Shown one piece after another: positions 4,322-5,055 of a stretch of DNA of 5,055 nucleotides (its first letter is position 1; each line of letters starts with the position of its first letter). Position numbers and translations under genes: made by a program. The notes under the pieces were generated by a model that was not told the origin of the DNA, made no database searches, and was given only the letters and a program-made list of their open reading frames with translations. Source of the stretch: an uncultured Burkholderiaceae bacterium (GTDB lineage Bacteria > Pseudomonadota > Gammaproteobacteria > Burkholderiales > Burkholderiaceae); assembly GCA_937871985.1 (NCBI GenBank), contig CALMPB010000205.1, positions 1 through 5,055 of the forward strand, in the 5' to 3' direction.

Positions 4322-5055
4322 ATGGATCACAAGCAAGCGTTGGCCGGCGTGCGCGTTATCGAGGTGTGCAACGTGGCCGCCGGCCCCTACTGCGGCATGC
4401 TGCTGGCCGATATGGGCGCGGACGTCATCAAGATCGAGCATCCCGAGGGCGGCGATACGCTGCGGGCCTGGCCGCCCCTCAGCGAGGGCTACAGCGAGAA
4501 CTTCGCCTCGCTCAACCGCAACAAGCGTTCGGTCACGCTCAATCTGAAGGACCCGGCCGACGCCGAGCTCGCGCGGCGCCTCATCGACGAGGCCGATGTG
4601 CTGCTCGAGAACAACCGGCCTGGCGTGATGGACCGTCTGGGGTTGGGCTACGAGGCGCTGTCGGCGCGCAATCCACGGCTGGTCTACTGCTCGATCTCGG
4701 CCTACGGCCAGACCGGCCCGCGCTCCCAGGAAGGCGGCTTCGACCTCACCATCCAGGCCATGAGCGGCATCATGAGCGTCACCGGCGAACCGGGCGGCGC
4801 GCCGGTGAAGTGCGGCGTGCCGCTGGCCGATTTCACCGCGGGCCTCTATGCCGCAACCTCGATCACCGCGGCGTTGCGCGTGGCCGAGCGCAGTGGCCGC
4901 GGCACGCACCTGGATGTGGCCATGCTGGGAGTCACGCTGGGCATTGCCGCCCTGCAGACCTCCGAGTATTTCGGCAGCGGCAAGGACCCGCAGAAGCTCG
5001 GGTCCGCGCATCCGCGCAATGCGCCCTACCAGGCGTTCCGTTGCCGCGACGGCTA
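4322..5055 (+). CDS. Class III (CaiB/BaiF family) acyl-CoA transferase, C-terminus cut by window edge
   Basis: The gene starts at the ATG at 4322 and stays open for 244 codons to the edge; full family members have about 390-410 residues, so roughly 60 percent is seen. Class III CoA-transferases move CoA from an acyl-CoA donor to a free carboxylic acid through an aspartyl-CoA anhydride in the cytoplasm. The N-terminal signature is clear: LAGVRVIEV (7-15), GPYCGMLLADMGADVIKIE (21-39) and HPEGGD (40-45). NRNKRSVTLNLKDP (65-78), LLENNRPGVMDRLGLGY (94-110), SAYGQTGP (126-133) and GGFDLTIQAMSG (138-149) follow. D170 in GVPLADFTAG is the expected catalytic aspartate, and HLDVAMLG (196-203) is also conserved. 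The ribosome site is poor (GCGAG, 4311-4315, at most), but the family N-terminus supports this start. It is divergent from the Bug receptor. The acid is not identifiable; formyl-CoA, succinyl-CoA:acid and racemase relatives share these motifs. Confidence 0.93.
   Translation, partial: MDHKQALAGVRVIEVCNVAAGPYCGMLLADMGADVIKIEHPEGGDTLRAWPPLSEGYSENFASLNRNKRSVTLNLKDPADAELARRLIDEADVLLENNRPGVMDRLGLGYEALSARNPRLVYCSISAYGQTGPRSQEGGFDLTIQAMSGIMSVTGEPGGAPVKCGVPLADFTAGLYAATSITAALRVAERSGRGTHLDVAMLGVTLGIAALQTSEYFGSGKDPQKLGSAHPRNAPYQAFRCRDG

Noticed and set aside
4268..5011. A 247-codon minus-strand frame opposite the CoA-transferase
   Set aside because: The plus strand carries unbroken class III CoA-transferase motifs, and the minus-strand product is an antisense shadow with no domain.

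Overview
The window is GC-rich DNA whose gene content fits a beta-proteobacterium of the Alcaligenaceae (Bordetella/Achromobacter type). This rests on a Bug-family periplasmic solute-binding protein, a family greatly expanded in those genera, next to a class III CoA-transferase, and on the high-GC codon use. The genus is an inference from gene content; no rRNA or other marker gene is present.

Layout, left to right. (1) Positions 1-721, minus strand: a nearly complete four-repeat membrane protein of the DUF347/COG4705 family, cut by the left edge. (2) Positions 722-1288: an intergenic stretch of about 570 bases, more AT-rich towards its right end, with a Fur-box-like site, two perfect inverted repeats and a short direct repeat, but no convincing gene. 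(3) Positions 1289-1501, plus strand: a probable 70-residue membrane protein with two transmembrane helices, unrecognised. (4) Positions 1539-1566: a perfect 10-bp stem-loop between two convergent genes. (5) Positions 1584-3083 and 3149-4126, both minus strand: a probable two-gene operon read right to left, Bug receptor first, then a YdhS-like FAD/NAD(P)-binding protein. (6) Positions 4127-4321: an AT-rich divergent control region with GATTC/GAATC palindromes and candidate promoters on both strands. (7) Positions 4322-5055, plus strand: the first 244 residues of a class III (CaiB/BaiF) CoA-transferase, cut by the right edge.

How the genes may work together. The Bug receptor should capture a small carboxylate in the periplasm. 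The divergent CoA-transferase could activate a carboxylic acid as its CoA thioester, and the FAD protein could carry out an unidentified redox step. The shared control region suggests one uptake-and-activation unit, but the substrate cannot be read from the sequence. No TctA/TctB-type membrane partner and no regulator gene lies in the window. The DUF347 protein and the small membrane protein look unrelated to this unit.

I see no insertion sequence, CRISPR array, tRNA, rRNA or phage gene. The genes look like ordinary accessory metabolism. The points most worth following are the strict geometry of the four DUF347 repeats, the small membrane protein and the palindromic divergent control region.
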